The notes beneath the pieces were generated by a model. That model was not told the origin of the DNA. It worked only from the letters and a program-made list of their open reading frames with translations, and made no database searches. A stretch of DNA of 64,000 nt from Mikania micrantha. Its lineage: Eukaryota; Streptophyta; Magnoliopsida; Asterales; Asteraceae. Shown piece by piece: positions 55,555 to 64,000 of the stretch. The stretch is from the NCBI GenBank assembly GCA_009363875.1, contig CM018695.1:49089161-49153160 (forward strand). Reading direction: 5' to 3'. Numbering within the stretch: position 1 is the first letter of the stretch; each line of letters opens with the position of its first letter. The position numbers were made by a program, and so were the translations under genes.

Positions 55555-57164
55555 TGTGACAGTTGCAGTTGAGAATTACGTCATCAATGATATATGACCA
55601 CATGTGATCGTTGTAGAAATCCACGTTGATTNNNNNNNNNNNNNNNNNNNNNNNNNNNNNNNNNNNNNNNNNNNNNNNNNNNNNNNNNNNNNNNNNNNNN
55701 NNNNNNNNNNNNNNNNNNNNNNNNNNNNNNNTTGCATGAAATCATACCCATGATTATAATGGGTTTAAACCATTTGATTATGACAATGTAGGTGGATTAG
55801 TTTGATTAATCTTTGAAATGCAAAGGTTAAATCTAAGTGTTTCAAACTAATCAAAATCATTAACATACTCATTGGAAACGATTATCTGATGTTTATGATA
55901 ACAGTCAGATTAGTATGTTAAACCTGGTTAATTTCACCTATTCTGATGCTACATTGTGATATTTCATGATATTTGGGTAATCAATAATAAGGATTAATCA
56001 TTTCTAAGCCATTAATCTATCTAAAAATTGTTATGGCATCATAATCAACAACATTAACTATTTGGTTAATCCAAGATTATTCTGATTAATCAAACATGTC
56101 ATCAACTTTATATTAGGAATCTAATGCAATGTAGGTTCCTACATTATCATACATTGTATGATATAACATTAAATTAATTAATTACATAATTAATATCGAG
56201 TTGATGATTTACTAAGAAATGTCTTTGACATTGAACGTTCAAAAGATCTAATCAGTAAACTAGAACATAAATAACTTATTAAATATAACTAAATGCAGAA
56301 TCATCTCTTTGTTGTTAGCTTTGAGAGATTTTGCTACCCTTATATCATCAGGTGAGTTTCGTACAACCCTTTTCTTTTTAATCTTTTATAAACATCGGGT
56401 AGCGTTGTAAAACTTTTCAGAACTATATGATATGTATCACTGTTATCTGCGTGATTTCATGTGATTGTTGAGAACTTTTGGATTTCATGGGATTTTGCCT
56501 ATAGAACAGAACTCTATCATAGAACTCAAAAGTCCTCATTCCTTGAACTGTATCTAGTGAATCCATGTGTGGCCGAACGAGGAACAATGATAGTACTATC
56601 GGCTGACAACTCATTCACTGGGAGGTTTGTTTCTCCCCTGGTGTGAATGTTTACTGCTGTTTTCAAAACACCTTCTTAATGTTAGTGATAGACATTAAGA
56701 TAATGAGGCATTAAGATATTACCAGTGGGTAGTGTCTTCAAAATCGTAGAGTCTCGTCTGAAAGGAAGTAGATACAGGTCCCATGTTGTCTTGAACTGTA
56801 TATCTATTGAACAATTGCATATCAATCATACTATTGAACTTGAACTTTACGAACTCACCAGCTTTGTGCTGACCTTTCGAAACTCAAAAACTTTTGCAGG
56901 TAGACAGTGACTCTTGAGGTGAGGCAGCACGCTTAAAACTTGTAATTAGATAACTTGGTATATGTAATAAGTTGTTCATAAACTAAAAGTTTGGTTGTGA
57001 TAACGAAAACCCTTGTAATATATTTCTTTTAAGTTAATCTGTGTGCTGTGATATCGGTTCAAGTAAGTCACACCCCATCTCTGAGACATCACCACTATGC
57101 TTCCGCAACCTTCTCAAAGTGACGAATGACATCATCTCAAGTGACGAGAGGTGGGGGTGTGACA
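55555..57164 (+). repeat. Tekay-like LTR B/C, containing an assembly gap
   Basis: Starts TGTGACAGTTGC and ends GGGGGTGTGACA like the other LTRs. The part equivalent to 47,254-48,062 (about 809 bp, including GC block and TATA) is missing and represented by 100 N. It is 3' LTR for copy B and 5' LTR for copy C. Confidence 0.85.
55632..55731. other. Assembly gap, exactly 100 N
   Basis: 100 N is a common placeholder for a gap of unknown size. The flanking words CCACGTTGATT and TTGCATGAAATC are about 809 bp apart in the intact LTR. Confidence 0.95.
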
Positions 57165-57167
57165 GGG

Positions 57168-57180
57168 TGGTATCAGAGCC
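57168..57180 (+). other. Primer binding site, copy C (initiator-Met tRNA)
   Basis: TGGTATCAGAGCC, three bases after the LTR end. Confidence 0.9.
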
Positions 57181-57449
57181 ACAGGTTATAGAGATTTAGT
57201 TTGACTTAGAAACCTAGACTATAACCATAGGCTCGTATAGTGACACAGAGAGCACCGAACATAACTAACGAACAAAACTTGTTTTGAATTAAGCCAGGAT
57301 AATCATGTGGTACGAGTTCCAGTTATGAGTGGCCAACATAACTGAAATTCGCAACACGTGTGCATTCTAGTGAATTTCAATTCAAGCAGAACAATAATAA
57401 CCATAAGGACGAGCAGCTGCTATAAGATAGGAAGAGATATCTTCTCTGA

Positions 57450-58110
57450 ATACCTTGTGTGGTATCATCTCTGAGTACCTTGTGTGGTATCATTTCAAAT
57501 GTCTGTGTGGTAACATATCAAAATCCTGTGTGGTAACATTTCAAAATCCTGTGAGGTAGATTTCAAAATCCTATGTGGTAACAATCAAAATCCTGTGTGT
57601 AACATTTCAAAATCCTGTGAGGTAGATTTCAAATCTTTGTGGTAACATATCAAAATCCTGTGTGGTAACATATCAAAATCCTGTGTGGTAACATATCAAA
57701 ATCCTGTGTGGTAACATATCAAAATCCTGTGTGGTAACATTCAAAATCCTGTGAGGTAGATTTCAAATCCTGTGTGTAACATATCAAATCCTGTGTGTAC
57801 ATATCAAATCATGTGTGGTAACATATCAAAATCCTGTGTGGTAACATATCAAAATCTGTGTGGTAACATATCAAACCTGTGTGGTAACATATCAAAATCC
57901 TGTGGAACATATCTAATGCCTGTGAGGCAATGTATCATAGAACTGTGAGAACGATTCTGTGTGAGAATATCTATTGCCAGTGTGGCAATGTATCATAGAA
58001 CTGTGAGAACAATTCTGTGTGAGAACATATCTATTGCCAGTGTGGCAATGTATCATAGAACTGTGAGAACATTTCTGTGTGAGAACGATTCTGTGTGAGA
58101 ACATAACAGG
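57450..58110 (+). repeat. 23-bp and 60-bp leader minisatellites, copy C
   Basis: 57,450-57,905 holds the 23-bp GTGTGGTAACATATCAAAA-type array and 57,905-58,110 the 60-bp GAGAACATATCTATTGCCAG-type array. Unit number and many single-base losses differ from copy B. Confidence 0.85.
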
Positions 58111-58416
58111 GTCCTGTATAATAATCTATCAAAAACATGTGTAATAACATATCTATATTACAATGCTATGAGCTGTGTAATATTTTGACATGTTTTTGAA
58201 TTAACAGGACTAAGTATAACTACGAACATTTGTGTGATTTATGTATACTGAGAACATGTTTGAACTATATCAATGTAGTTATACTATATTTCTTATAACC
58301 ACAATTCAACATAAATTTTTTCAGTGTAACTGAATATGATTGAATTTATGTGATCAAACGGGTTATATCTTTAATGTTCTTGAACTGACCTGAGTTGTCT
58401 GCATGTGAGCAGAACC

Positions 58417-59523
58417 ATGGCTCCGAAACGAGGTCGACAAGCTAAGAAAGCTGCCAAGAATATTACTAACACTGAGCCAAATCAAGTCCCATCTGTGAAC
58501 GTAGAATCAAATCCGGATCCACAGATCAATTCGGAAACAAATATGATTCCACCTGAAAATCTGGAAACGAACACAGTTCCACCTGTGAACCCTGAAGTGA
58601 ATACTGTTCCACCTGCAGGTGCAAGTGGATCTGAAACAAATGAAGCAATGATAGCACGAATTGTACGAGAACAGCTATCAGCTTGTGGTGTATTAACACA
58701 ACACCAACCTCATATCACTGCGGGTTCTGGTGGGGATCACGATCATACTGAACATAATGCTACTGGTGGTCACGTAGAAACTCATACTACCACCGGTGCA
58801 ACAACAATAACAACTGTTCCTGATCCACCACAGCAAGGATGTACTTACAAGTACTTTGCTTCTTGCAACCCTCCTACTTTCACGGGTAAAGAAGGAGCGG
58901 CTGGACTTTTGAGGTGGATTGATGAAATGGAAATCAAACTCAAGATCAGCCAATGTTTGGCGAAGCATAAGGTGTCTTATGCTGCTTGTTCTCTGAAGGA
59001 ATCAGCTCTAACCTGGTGGAATACCCAGGTTAAAACTTTGGGTTCAGCTACAGTTGATTCGATGGGCTGGAACGATTTCAAAACTCTGATTATGTCAGAG
59101 TACTGCCCAATCACAGAAATTCAGAAACTCCAAGAGGAATTCTGGAATCATTCTATGGTCGGTGCTGATTGTCTAGCTTATACCGATCGTTTTCATGAAC
59201 TTACTTGTCTACTTCCCAATATGTTTCCTACGGAAGCAGCCTTAATTGAGAAGTATATCAAAGGTTTGGTTCCCCAGATTCGGGGAATGGTGACTGCAGC
59301 TGAACCTACCACTCTTAAACGTACAATCCTGTTAACCACTAAGCTTACCGATGAGGCGGTAAGGAGTGGTACTTTGGTCACAAAACCCCAGATGACAGAG
59401 GGCCATAGTAATGTCGGTACCTCGAATGATTCAAAGGTATCAAACGAAAGTGGTTTGGCAAGAACAAAGCTCCGGCTGAGATTAGCCAGAGCAAACCAAA
59501 TGCGAAAAATTATGTTGCGGTAG
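58417..59523 (+). CDS. gag: Tekay Gag (copy C), truncated by a frameshift
   Basis: The ATG at 58,417 (ACCATGG context) opens 368 codons. Basic N-terminus, Asn/Pro-rich spacer to about residue 95, then the retrotransposon Gag core (CNPPTFTGKEGAAGLLRWID, LKESALTWWNTQV, FWNHSMVGADCLAYTDRFHEL). Copy C keeps in one frame what copy B splits into three. The frame is lost near 59,435, where copy B has one more A in the AAAA run, so the zinc knuckles follow in another frame. Gag assembles the cytoplasmic particle and binds genomic RNA. Confidence 0.85.
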   Translation: MAPKRGRQAKKAAKNITNTEPNQVPSVNVESNPDPQINSETNMIPPENLETNTVPPVNPEVNTVPPAGASGSETNEAMIARIVREQLSACGVLTQHQPHITAGSGGDHDHTEHNATGGHVETHTTTGATTITTVPDPPQQGCTYKYFASCNPPTFTGKEGAAGLLRWIDEMEIKLKISQCLAKHKVSYAACSLKESALTWWNTQVKTLGSATVDSMGWNDFKTLIMSEYCPITEIQKLQEEFWNHSMVGADCLAYTDRFHELTCLLPNMFPTEAALIEKYIKGLVPQIRGMVTAAEPTTLKRTILLTTKLTDEAVRSGTLVTKPQMTEGHSNVGTSNDSKVSNESGLARTKLRLRLARANQMRKIMLR

Positions 59524-59559
59524 TTCCTGAAAAGAAACTTATACTGGGAAAGCACCAAA

Positions 59560-60477
59560 GTGTAACAAGTGTTCCTTTCATCACACAGGACCATGTCCTG
59601 TTTGTGCGAACTGTAACCGAGTAGGACACTACACCAGATACTGTAACATGCCTGCTCGTCAGCCAAACCAAGCACCACAACAAACCACTCAAACGAATCA
59701 GTCGTGCTTCAAGTGTGGAAGTCCCGACCATTTCAAGAGAAACTGTCCGAACAATAACAACACCAATCCGGGAAATGAAGCTAGGGGAAGAGCTTTTCAG
59801 ATTGGTGCAACCGAGGCAAGGCATGATGCGAACAATGTCACTGGTACGTTTCTTCTTAATAATCTTTACGCATCATTTCTATTTGATACAGGGGCAGATA
59901 AGAGTTTTATCTCTCCTAAATTTGCATCAGTACTCTCATTGCCTGCGGTAGATCTAGAAACTCCCTATGTCATTGAACTTGCTAATGGCAAGTTAATCAA
60001 AACTAACAGTGTCATTCAAGGGTGTTTCTTGAATTTGAATGATCATCTTTTCTATATCAATTTACTTCCTATTAAGCTTGGGAGCTTTGATGTTGTGGTC
60101 GGTATAGACTGGCTTTCTGATAACCAAGCGGAAGTTATATGTCAAAACAAGATGATCCGTATCCATTACCTAACGGTAATACACTGGTAGTTCAAGGAGA
60201 ACGAGCTGGTAGAAAACTTGGTATCATATCTTGTATGCGAGCTCAGAAATTCTTAAGGAAGGGCTGTTATGCCTTCCTGGCACATGTGACTGAGCACAAT
60301 TCTTCACCCAAACGAATTACAGACATTCCAGTAGTCAAGGATTTTCCTGAAGTATTTCCTGAGGATATCTCAGGATTACCCCCAGTGAGACAAGTTGAAT
60401 TTCGGATTGACTTGATTCCAGGTGCAGCACCTGTTGCTAAAGCCCCGTATCGGCTTGCACCATCCGAAATGCAATAA
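59560..60477 (+). pseudogene. Tekay zinc knuckles and aspartic protease (copy C)
   Basis: CANCNRVGHYTRYC and CFKCGSPDHFKRNC give two CX2CX4HX4C knuckles (about 59,604-59,747). The protease follows with FDTGADKSFIS (about 59,884) and VVGIDWLSDNQAEV (about 60,097), the usual plant gypsy retropepsin layout. A one-base loss near 60,163 (GTATCC versus GTATTCC in copy B) shifts the frame to 60,139-60,477, which ends at TAA 60,475-60,477, the same stop as in copy B. Confidence 0.8.
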
Positions 60478-60488
60478 CTTTCGGTCAA

Positions 60489-61259
60489 TTGCAAGAACTG
60501 TTAGACAAAGGTTTTATCAGACCTAGTTTCTCACCCTGGGGAGCACCTATTCTTTTTGTGAAAAAGAAGGATGGTTCATTCAGGATGTGTATTGACTACA
60601 GGGAACTCAATAAACTGACAATCAAGAACTGTTATCCACTACTCGTATTGATGATCTGTTTGATCTTGCAAGGTGCTACTTATTTTTCAAAAATCGATTT
60701 AAGATCTGGATATCATCAGTTGCGTATTCATGATGATGACGTTCCAAAAACTGCTTTCCGAACTCGATACGGACATTACGAATTTCTAGTAATGCCGTTT
60801 GGTTTAACAAATGCACCAGCAGTTTTCATGGATCTGATGAATCGAGTATGTAGACCTTATCTGGATAAATTTGTGATTGTGTTTATTGATGATATTCTCA
60901 TTTATTTTCGAAACCAACAAGAACATGCTCAACACTTGAAATTAATTCTAGAACTTTTGGCACGTGAAAAATTATATGCCAAGTTCTCCAAGTGTGAGTT
61001 CTGGTTACGAGAAGTTCAATTTCTTGGTCATGTAGTAAATCAAAACGGTATTCAAGTGGATCCCAGTAAGATTCAGACGGTGAAACAATGGGAGGCACCA
61101 CGAACCCCGACTGAAATACGTCAATTCTTGGGGTTGGCAGGTTATTATCGACGATTTATCAAGAACTTTTCAAAGATAGCCTTGCCACTGACTACATTGA
61201 CACTGAAAAATCAACCGTTTATATGGGTTCTCAACAGGAGGAGGCGTTCCAACTGTTGA
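60489..61259 (+). CDS. Tekay reverse transcriptase (copy C)
   Basis: The open frame has KKKDGSFRMCIDYREL, KIDLRSGYHQLR (first catalytic Asp), MPFGLTNAPAVFMDLMN, VFIDDILIYF (catalytic Asp pair) and FLGLAGYYRRFI. About 13 residues around 60,640-60,670 are out of register: copy C lost one C at 60,641 and both copies lack two bases near 60,669, so the frame recovers. It ends at 61,259 because GGGG (seen in copy A) is GGG here. RT copies element RNA into cDNA from the tRNA primer. Confidence 0.8.
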   Translation: MQELLDKGFIRPSFSPWGAPILFVKKKDGSFRMCIDYRELNKLTIKNCYPLLVLMICLILQGATYFSKIDLRSGYHQLRIHDDDVPKTAFRTRYGHYEFLVMPFGLTNAPAVFMDLMNRVCRPYLDKFVIVFIDDILIYFRNQQEHAQHLKLILELLAREKLYAKFSKCEFWLREVQFLGHVVNQNGIQVDPSKIQTVKQWEAPRTPTEIRQFLGLAGYYRRFIKNFSKIALPLTTLTLKNQPFIWVLNRRRRSNC

Positions 61260-63142
61260 AACACAAACTCTGCAATGCACCTATCTTGGCACTACCGGAA
61301 GGTACTGATAACTTCACAGTGTATTGTGATGCTTCTTGTCAAGGTCTTGGGTGTGTTTTAATGCAGAACGACAAAGTAATTGCTTACACTTCTCGACAAC
61401 TGAAAGTACATGAGAAGAACTATACCACACATGATCTAGAACTTGGTGCAGTGGTGTTTGCACTTAAGATTTGGAGACATTATCTATACGGAACTAAGTG
61501 TATTATACACACTGATCACAAAAGCCTCCAACACATTCTAGATCAGAAAATGTTGAACATGCGACAGAGGCGATGGGTTGAACTTTTAAACGACTATGAC
61601 TGTGAAATTCGTTATCACCCAGGTAAGGCGAATGTTGTAGCCGATGCCTTGAGTCGCAAGGAACGAGTCAAACCGTTACGTGTAAAAGCGTTAGGTATGA
61701 CTATTCAAACCAGTCTAATTCCTCAAATCAAAGACGCTCAGCAACAAACTTTACAAGCAACGAACTATTCTGCTGAGGGACTGAGGGGATTAGACAAGAA
61801 ACTCGATACTAAAGACGATGGGCTGTTGTATTTCAAAGACCGAATGTGGGTTCCTCTATTCGGTAACTCTCGAACAATTATCTTGGATGAGGCGCAAAAA
61901 TCCAGGTATTCTATTCATCCAGGTGCTGATAAAATGTATAAAGATCTTAAAGACTTTTACTGGTGGCCTGGAATGAAGAAACAAATAGCTGAATACGTGG
62001 ATCGATGTTTAACATGTGTCAAAGTTAAGGCTGAACATCAACGACCTTCTGGGTTATTACAACAACCTGAGATTCCCATGTGGAAATGGGATCAGATCTC
62101 TATGGATTTCATCACTAAACTACCCAGAACATCACGTAATCACGACTCCATATGGGTTATCGTTGATCGCCTTACGAAATCTGCGCATTTCTTACCCATC
62201 CGAGAGAATTATTCTATGGATCGACTCGCTAAACTCTATGTTAATGAGATTGTATCTCGACATGGAATACCGATTTCTATCATTTCTGACAGAGATAGTC
62301 GATTTATGTCACGATTTTGGCAAACTCTTCAGAATGCTCTGGGCACCCAAATCAATATGAGCACAGCTTATCATCCTCAAACAGATGGGCAGACTGAACG
62401 AACGAATCAAACTCTAGAAGACATGCTTAGAAGCTGTGTGATTGATTTTGGAGGTAGCTGGAATATTCATCTTCCACTTGTTGAATTCTCATACAATAAC
62501 AGCTACCATACCAATATTCAATGCGCTCCATTCGAAGCGCTTTATGGACGCAAGTGTAGATCACCTATCTGTTGGTCAGAGGTAGGTGAAAGTCAAATCA
62601 TAGGCCCAGAATTCATTCATGAAACAACTGATAAGATCGCTCTTATTCAAGAACGAATTAAAGCTGCTCGCGATCGTCAAAAGAGTTATGCTGATAATCG
62701 TCGTAGATCGTTAGAATTCCAAATAAGTGATCGAGTAATGTTGAAAGTGTCACCTTGGAAGGGCATTTTCAGATTTGGGAAAAGAGGTAAACTTTCACCA
62801 AGATTTGTAGGACCATTCAAAATTCTTGAGCGAATTGGATCTGTAGCCTACAGACTTGAACTACCTCTTGAACTCAGTAATATTCACGATGTTTTTCATG
62901 TATCCAATCTGAAGAAGTGCCTAACTGACGAATCATTGATCGTACCTCTAGAAGAGATTCATGTTGATGAAAAACTTCAGTTCAGTGAAGAACCGGTAGA
63001 GGTAATAGATCGAGAAATGAAAGTGCTGAAACGTAGTCGCATACCAATCGTTAAAGTTCGATGGAACTCGCAGCGTGGACCCGAGTATACGTGGGAACGT
63101 GAAGATCGAATGAAAGCGAAATACCCACATCTATTCTCATAA
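61223..63142 (+). CDS. pol: Tekay RNase H-integrase-chromodomain (copy C)
   Basis: 639 codons open; the first ATG is not a natural start but the point after the GGG frame loss. RNase H: D36 (YCDAS), E73, D98 (TDHKSL). Integrase zinc domain: HPGAD at 232 and CLTC at 262-265. Catalytic triad D295 (SMDF), D356 (SDRDSRF), E392 (TERTNQ), with 35 residues between the last two. GPY/F-like module about 525-545. Chromodomain-like tail in the last ~50 residues (VRWNSQRGPEYTWE, KYPHLFS). This architecture defines chromoviruses; a chromodomain at the extreme C-terminus and the TTTCGGGACGAAA palindrome point to the Tekay clade. It is the most intact ORF in the window apart from copy A. Confidence 0.9.
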   Translation: MGSQQEEAFQLLKHKLCNAPILALPEGTDNFTVYCDASCQGLGCVLMQNDKVIAYTSRQLKVHEKNYTTHDLELGAVVFALKIWRHYLYGTKCIIHTDHKSLQHILDQKMLNMRQRRWVELLNDYDCEIRYHPGKANVVADALSRKERVKPLRVKALGMTIQTSLIPQIKDAQQQTLQATNYSAEGLRGLDKKLDTKDDGLLYFKDRMWVPLFGNSRTIILDEAQKSRYSIHPGADKMYKDLKDFYWWPGMKKQIAEYVDRCLTCVKVKAEHQRPSGLLQQPEIPMWKWDQISMDFITKLPRTSRNHDSIWVIVDRLTKSAHFLPIRENYSMDRLAKLYVNEIVSRHGIPISIISDRDSRFMSRFWQTLQNALGTQINMSTAYHPQTDGQTERTNQTLEDMLRSCVIDFGGSWNIHLPLVEFSYNNSYHTNIQCAPFEALYGRKCRSPICWSEVGESQIIGPEFIHETTDKIALIQERIKAARDRQKSYADNRRRSLEFQISDRVMLKVSPWKGIFRFGKRGKLSPRFVGPFKILERIGSVAYRLELPLELSNIHDVFHVSNLKKCLTDESLIVPLEEIHVDEKLQFSEEPVEVIDREMKVLKRSRIPIVKVRWNSQRGPEYTWEREDRMKAKYPHLFS

Positions 63143-63205
63143 ACGATTGTCGTTATGTAAGTCTTCACTAAATTTCGGGACGAAATTTCTCTAACAGGAG
63201 GAGAC

Positions 63206-64000
63206 TGTGACAGTTGCAGTTGAGAATTACGTCATCAATGATATGACCACATGTGATCGTTGTAGAAATCCACGTTGATTTGATGATTGTAATTATTACA
63301 GGTTGATAGGATGTGAGAAATGATGTTAGTAGATCGCAAAGAAACATCCAACACCTAATGCTTATTCAAATAGGCGACCAATCGATTTCATGTATAGAAT
63401 CATAACTCAAAAATAAAAAGAATGAGTGTAAGCGAAATCGCGAAACGAGGCTCCGATTTCAAGATACGCTGAATCGAATATAACAATAAATAAGAGGTCA
63501 AATATTTTGAACTCTTTAGGTCTTGAGATTATAACCATTGGAAAGAGCTCGAAAAATCGTGAACGTAGGCGAAAACCGTGCGCAAAACGGAGTTCGTATG
63601 CTCCCGGAATCGCGAAACGAAGATTAACTCAAAATTTGAAGAAACCCACGTGGGGAGGTACGCCCCGGGCCACACGCCGAGCCGGGGCGGTGCGCCCGGG
63701 ACCTTATGTCGGCAAAAATCTTTAAAAAGGATCAGATTGCATGGGAAAGCTCATTTTTATTCCTATCTCGACCTTTCTTCATCCGTAGACGAAAAACCTT
63801 CAATCTAACACCTCCAATCTTCATTTCAAAGGCCCTTGAACATCCAGATCATCCCAGGGATCATATATAAAAGTCCTGATCGCTGTTTTAACAGCAAAAA
63901 TTCGTCAGATCAGGTAACGGTTCGTTTTAACCTTTTAGTTTAATTTTGATTGATTAGATCTTGATTTTGAACGTAATGAGATAGTTAGGATTGTTGATTA
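63206..64000 (+). repeat. Tekay-like third LTR, running off the right edge
   Basis: The first 795 bp of the LTR, starting TGTGACAGTTGC after the PPT. TATA at 63,864-63,872. It differs from the first LTR at only a handful of bases (for example CCAACACC for CCATCACC near 63,349 and GCCCCGGGCC for GCCCCTGGCC near 63,663). Whether a fourth unit follows cannot be seen. Confidence 0.9.

Larger units (their letters stand above)
57165..63205 (+). mobile_element. Tekay-like copy C: full-length internal domain
   Basis: Same order as copy B and the best preserved of the two full copies: PBS at 57,168, leader repeats, gag-protease, RT, RNase H-integrase-chromodomain, PPT AACAGGAGGAGA before the third LTR. 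Confidence 0.9.

Overview
This is plant nuclear DNA from a repeat-rich intergenic region. I found no intact host gene. The evidence is plant-type LTR retrotransposons primed by initiator-Met tRNA (PBS TGGTATCAGAGCC), CACTA and hAT DNA transposons, tRNA-like SINE heads, and long AT-rich stretches. The Sirevirus-type Ty1/copia element carries an extra 3' ORF region of a kind I associate from memory with Asteraceae (daisy family) genomes, so a composite such as lettuce, chrysanthemum or a relative is my best guess. That guess is inference.

Layout. 1-1,728: part of a minus-strand LTR running off the left edge. 1.8-11.3 kb: tandem repeats, SINE-like and MITE-like fragments, and a CACTA-like end. 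11.3-15.4 kb: a 4.0-kb solo LTR with a perfect 5-bp target-site duplication (TSD). 15.9-16.6 kb: a promoter or 5'-UTR-like patch, the most gene-like DNA here. 16,618-44,178: a nested stack. A small hAT-type MITE contains a CACTA element (16,752-43,942, TSD AAC). The CACTA contains (i) a small gag-only copia element (19,146-24,200) holding a 2.9-kb solo LTR, and (ii) a long decayed Sirevirus-like copia element (about 26,984-42,503) holding a 3.6-kb solo LTR. 45.18-64.0 kb: three head-to-tail copies of one Tekay-type Ty3/gypsy chromovirus that share LTRs. Copy A is 5'-truncated, copies B and C are full length, and the third LTR runs off the right edge.

How the parts work. The Tekay-like units encode Gag (two zinc knuckles), aspartic protease (DTGA), reverse transcriptase (FIDD), RNase H, integrase (HHCC and D,D35E) and a C-terminal chromodomain-like segment, in the order expected for chromoviruses. 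The Sirevirus encodes Gag, then protease, integrase, RT and RNase H, then the 3' ORF region, with many stops. The gag-only copia element keeps LTRs, PBS, gag and PPT but no pol, so it could have moved only in trans.

Caveats. A run of exactly 100 N (55,632-55,731) replaces about 809 bp of the middle Tekay LTR. Copies B and C differ mainly by 1-2-bp indels, many in homopolymers, so the tandem array and its frameshifts may be partly assembly or base-calling artefacts. Sequence comparisons here were made by eye.
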